From CAYXGZ01 sp964464755 (GTDB taxonomy: Bacteria > Planctomycetota > MHYJ01 > JACPRB01), in NCBI GenBank assembly GCA_964464755.1, contig CAYXGZ010000003.1, positions 62,001 to 126,000 on the forward strand: a DNA stretch of 64,000 nt. Direction: 5' to 3'. The notes under the pieces were generated by a model. It ran no database searches and was not told the origin of the DNA. It worked only from the letters and a program-made list of their open reading frames with translations. Position numbers and translations under genes: made by a program. This document shows, in pieces, positions 63,739-64,000 of the stretch (positions are counted from its first letter, which is position 1; every line of letters starts with the position of its first letter).

Positions 63739-64000
63739 ATGAACCCCGTCGAGGATCGCGGCCGGGGCGGAGACGCCTGGGGCGGCTTCGCGGCGATGCT
63801 CGTCGCGCTGCCCGCCGCGGCGGGCTACGGATTGCACGCGTTCCGGCCGCTCGGCGATGCGTACGCGGGCCAGGCCGCGCTCGCGGGGTTGATCGGCGCC
63901 GTCGCGGTCGGTCTCGTGGCCGCGGTCGCGGGGGGCACGCCCCGGCTGATCTCCGCGCCCTGCGGGCCGGCGGCGGCCGTGCTCGCGGCCTTCGGCGCCG
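63739..64000 (+). CDS. SulP-family anion transporter, N-terminal part
   Basis: The frame is open from the ATG to the window end (87 codons). The helices AAMLVALPAAAGYGLHAF, AALAGLIGAVAVGLVAAV and the motif GGTPRLISAPCGPAAAVLAA are typical of the SulP (sulfate permease/bicarbonate) N-terminus. It is a membrane antiporter or symporter for anions. The ATG has an AGGAGG ribosome-binding site. The rest lies outside the window. Confidence 0.85.
   Translation, partial: MNPVEDRGRGGDAWGGFAAMLVALPAAAGYGLHAFRPLGDAYAGQAALAGLIGAVAVGLVAAVAGGTPRLISAPCGPAAAVLAAFGA

Overview
The window is a stretch of very GC-rich bacterial chromosome with dense, mostly ordinary genes. Envelope features indicate a Gram-negative-type cell: many lipoproteins with lipoboxes, a Tat-type signal, an outer-membrane-barrel-like protein and an F-type secretion apparatus. 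Many small secreted or lipid-anchored proteins of unknown function, HEAT/TPR proteins and a membrane-anchored squalene-cyclase-type toroid protein would fit a planctomycete-like or other deep-branching lineage. That placement is inference; there is no rRNA gene here to test it.

Regions. 1-16.7 kb: small lipoproteins, GNAT acetyltransferases (one with a decayed copy 5.8 kb away), two DNA-alkylation-repair proteins (AlkB-like, AlkD-like), a phosphotransferase/kinase fusion, a seven-repeat surface protein with a C-terminal sorting-type tail, and a thiol-dioxygenase-like cupin. 16.8-27.9 kb: topA-bioD, Nudix, a second cupin, a LacI-type HTH fused to a PilZ domain behind a good sigma-70-type promoter, an MFS transporter, and a TonB-like-spacer/toroid/HEAT protein. 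28.0-31.5 kb: a five-gene minus-strand operon resembling the Bacillus YdjG/YdjI zinc-ribbon plus SPFH membrane-stress module, with three other partners. 31.6-43.7 kb: two divergent operons encoding an F-type (TraA/L/E/K/B/V/C/G/U/D-like) type IV secretion apparatus with no relaxase, integrase, TraN, TraH, TraF or TraW in view, ending in an ECF sigma factor with two tandem region-4-like HTHs. 43.7-51.4 kb: zinc-ribbon protein, a large charged lipoprotein, a lipid-anchored monohaem protein, polX, nth, an unknown gene and parB, with two palindromic parS-like sites (one inside polX, one in the leader after nth); no parA is visible. 51.4-59.6 kb: an ABC-2-type permease, phosphoesterase, DedA/YqaA-like protein, tRNA-Leu, a complete potABCD-like polyamine importer, and an orphan ImpE-like protein. 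59.7-64 kb: tRNA-Cys, a Tat-exported sulfide:quinone-reductase-like flavoprotein with a small membrane partner, a YdjM-like protein, a HEAT protein, a membrane-anchored GNAT and the start of a SulP transporter.

Two genome-style features stand out. Operons are packed with ATGA/GTGA/TGATG stop-start overlaps. A large set of genes without a Shine-Dalgarno sequence carries a TAnnnT box 6-8 bases (most often exactly 7) before the start codon, the signature of leaderless transcription. The least conventional systems are the relaxase-less type IV apparatus with its sigma factor, the LacI-HTH/PilZ regulator and the expanded SPFH module.
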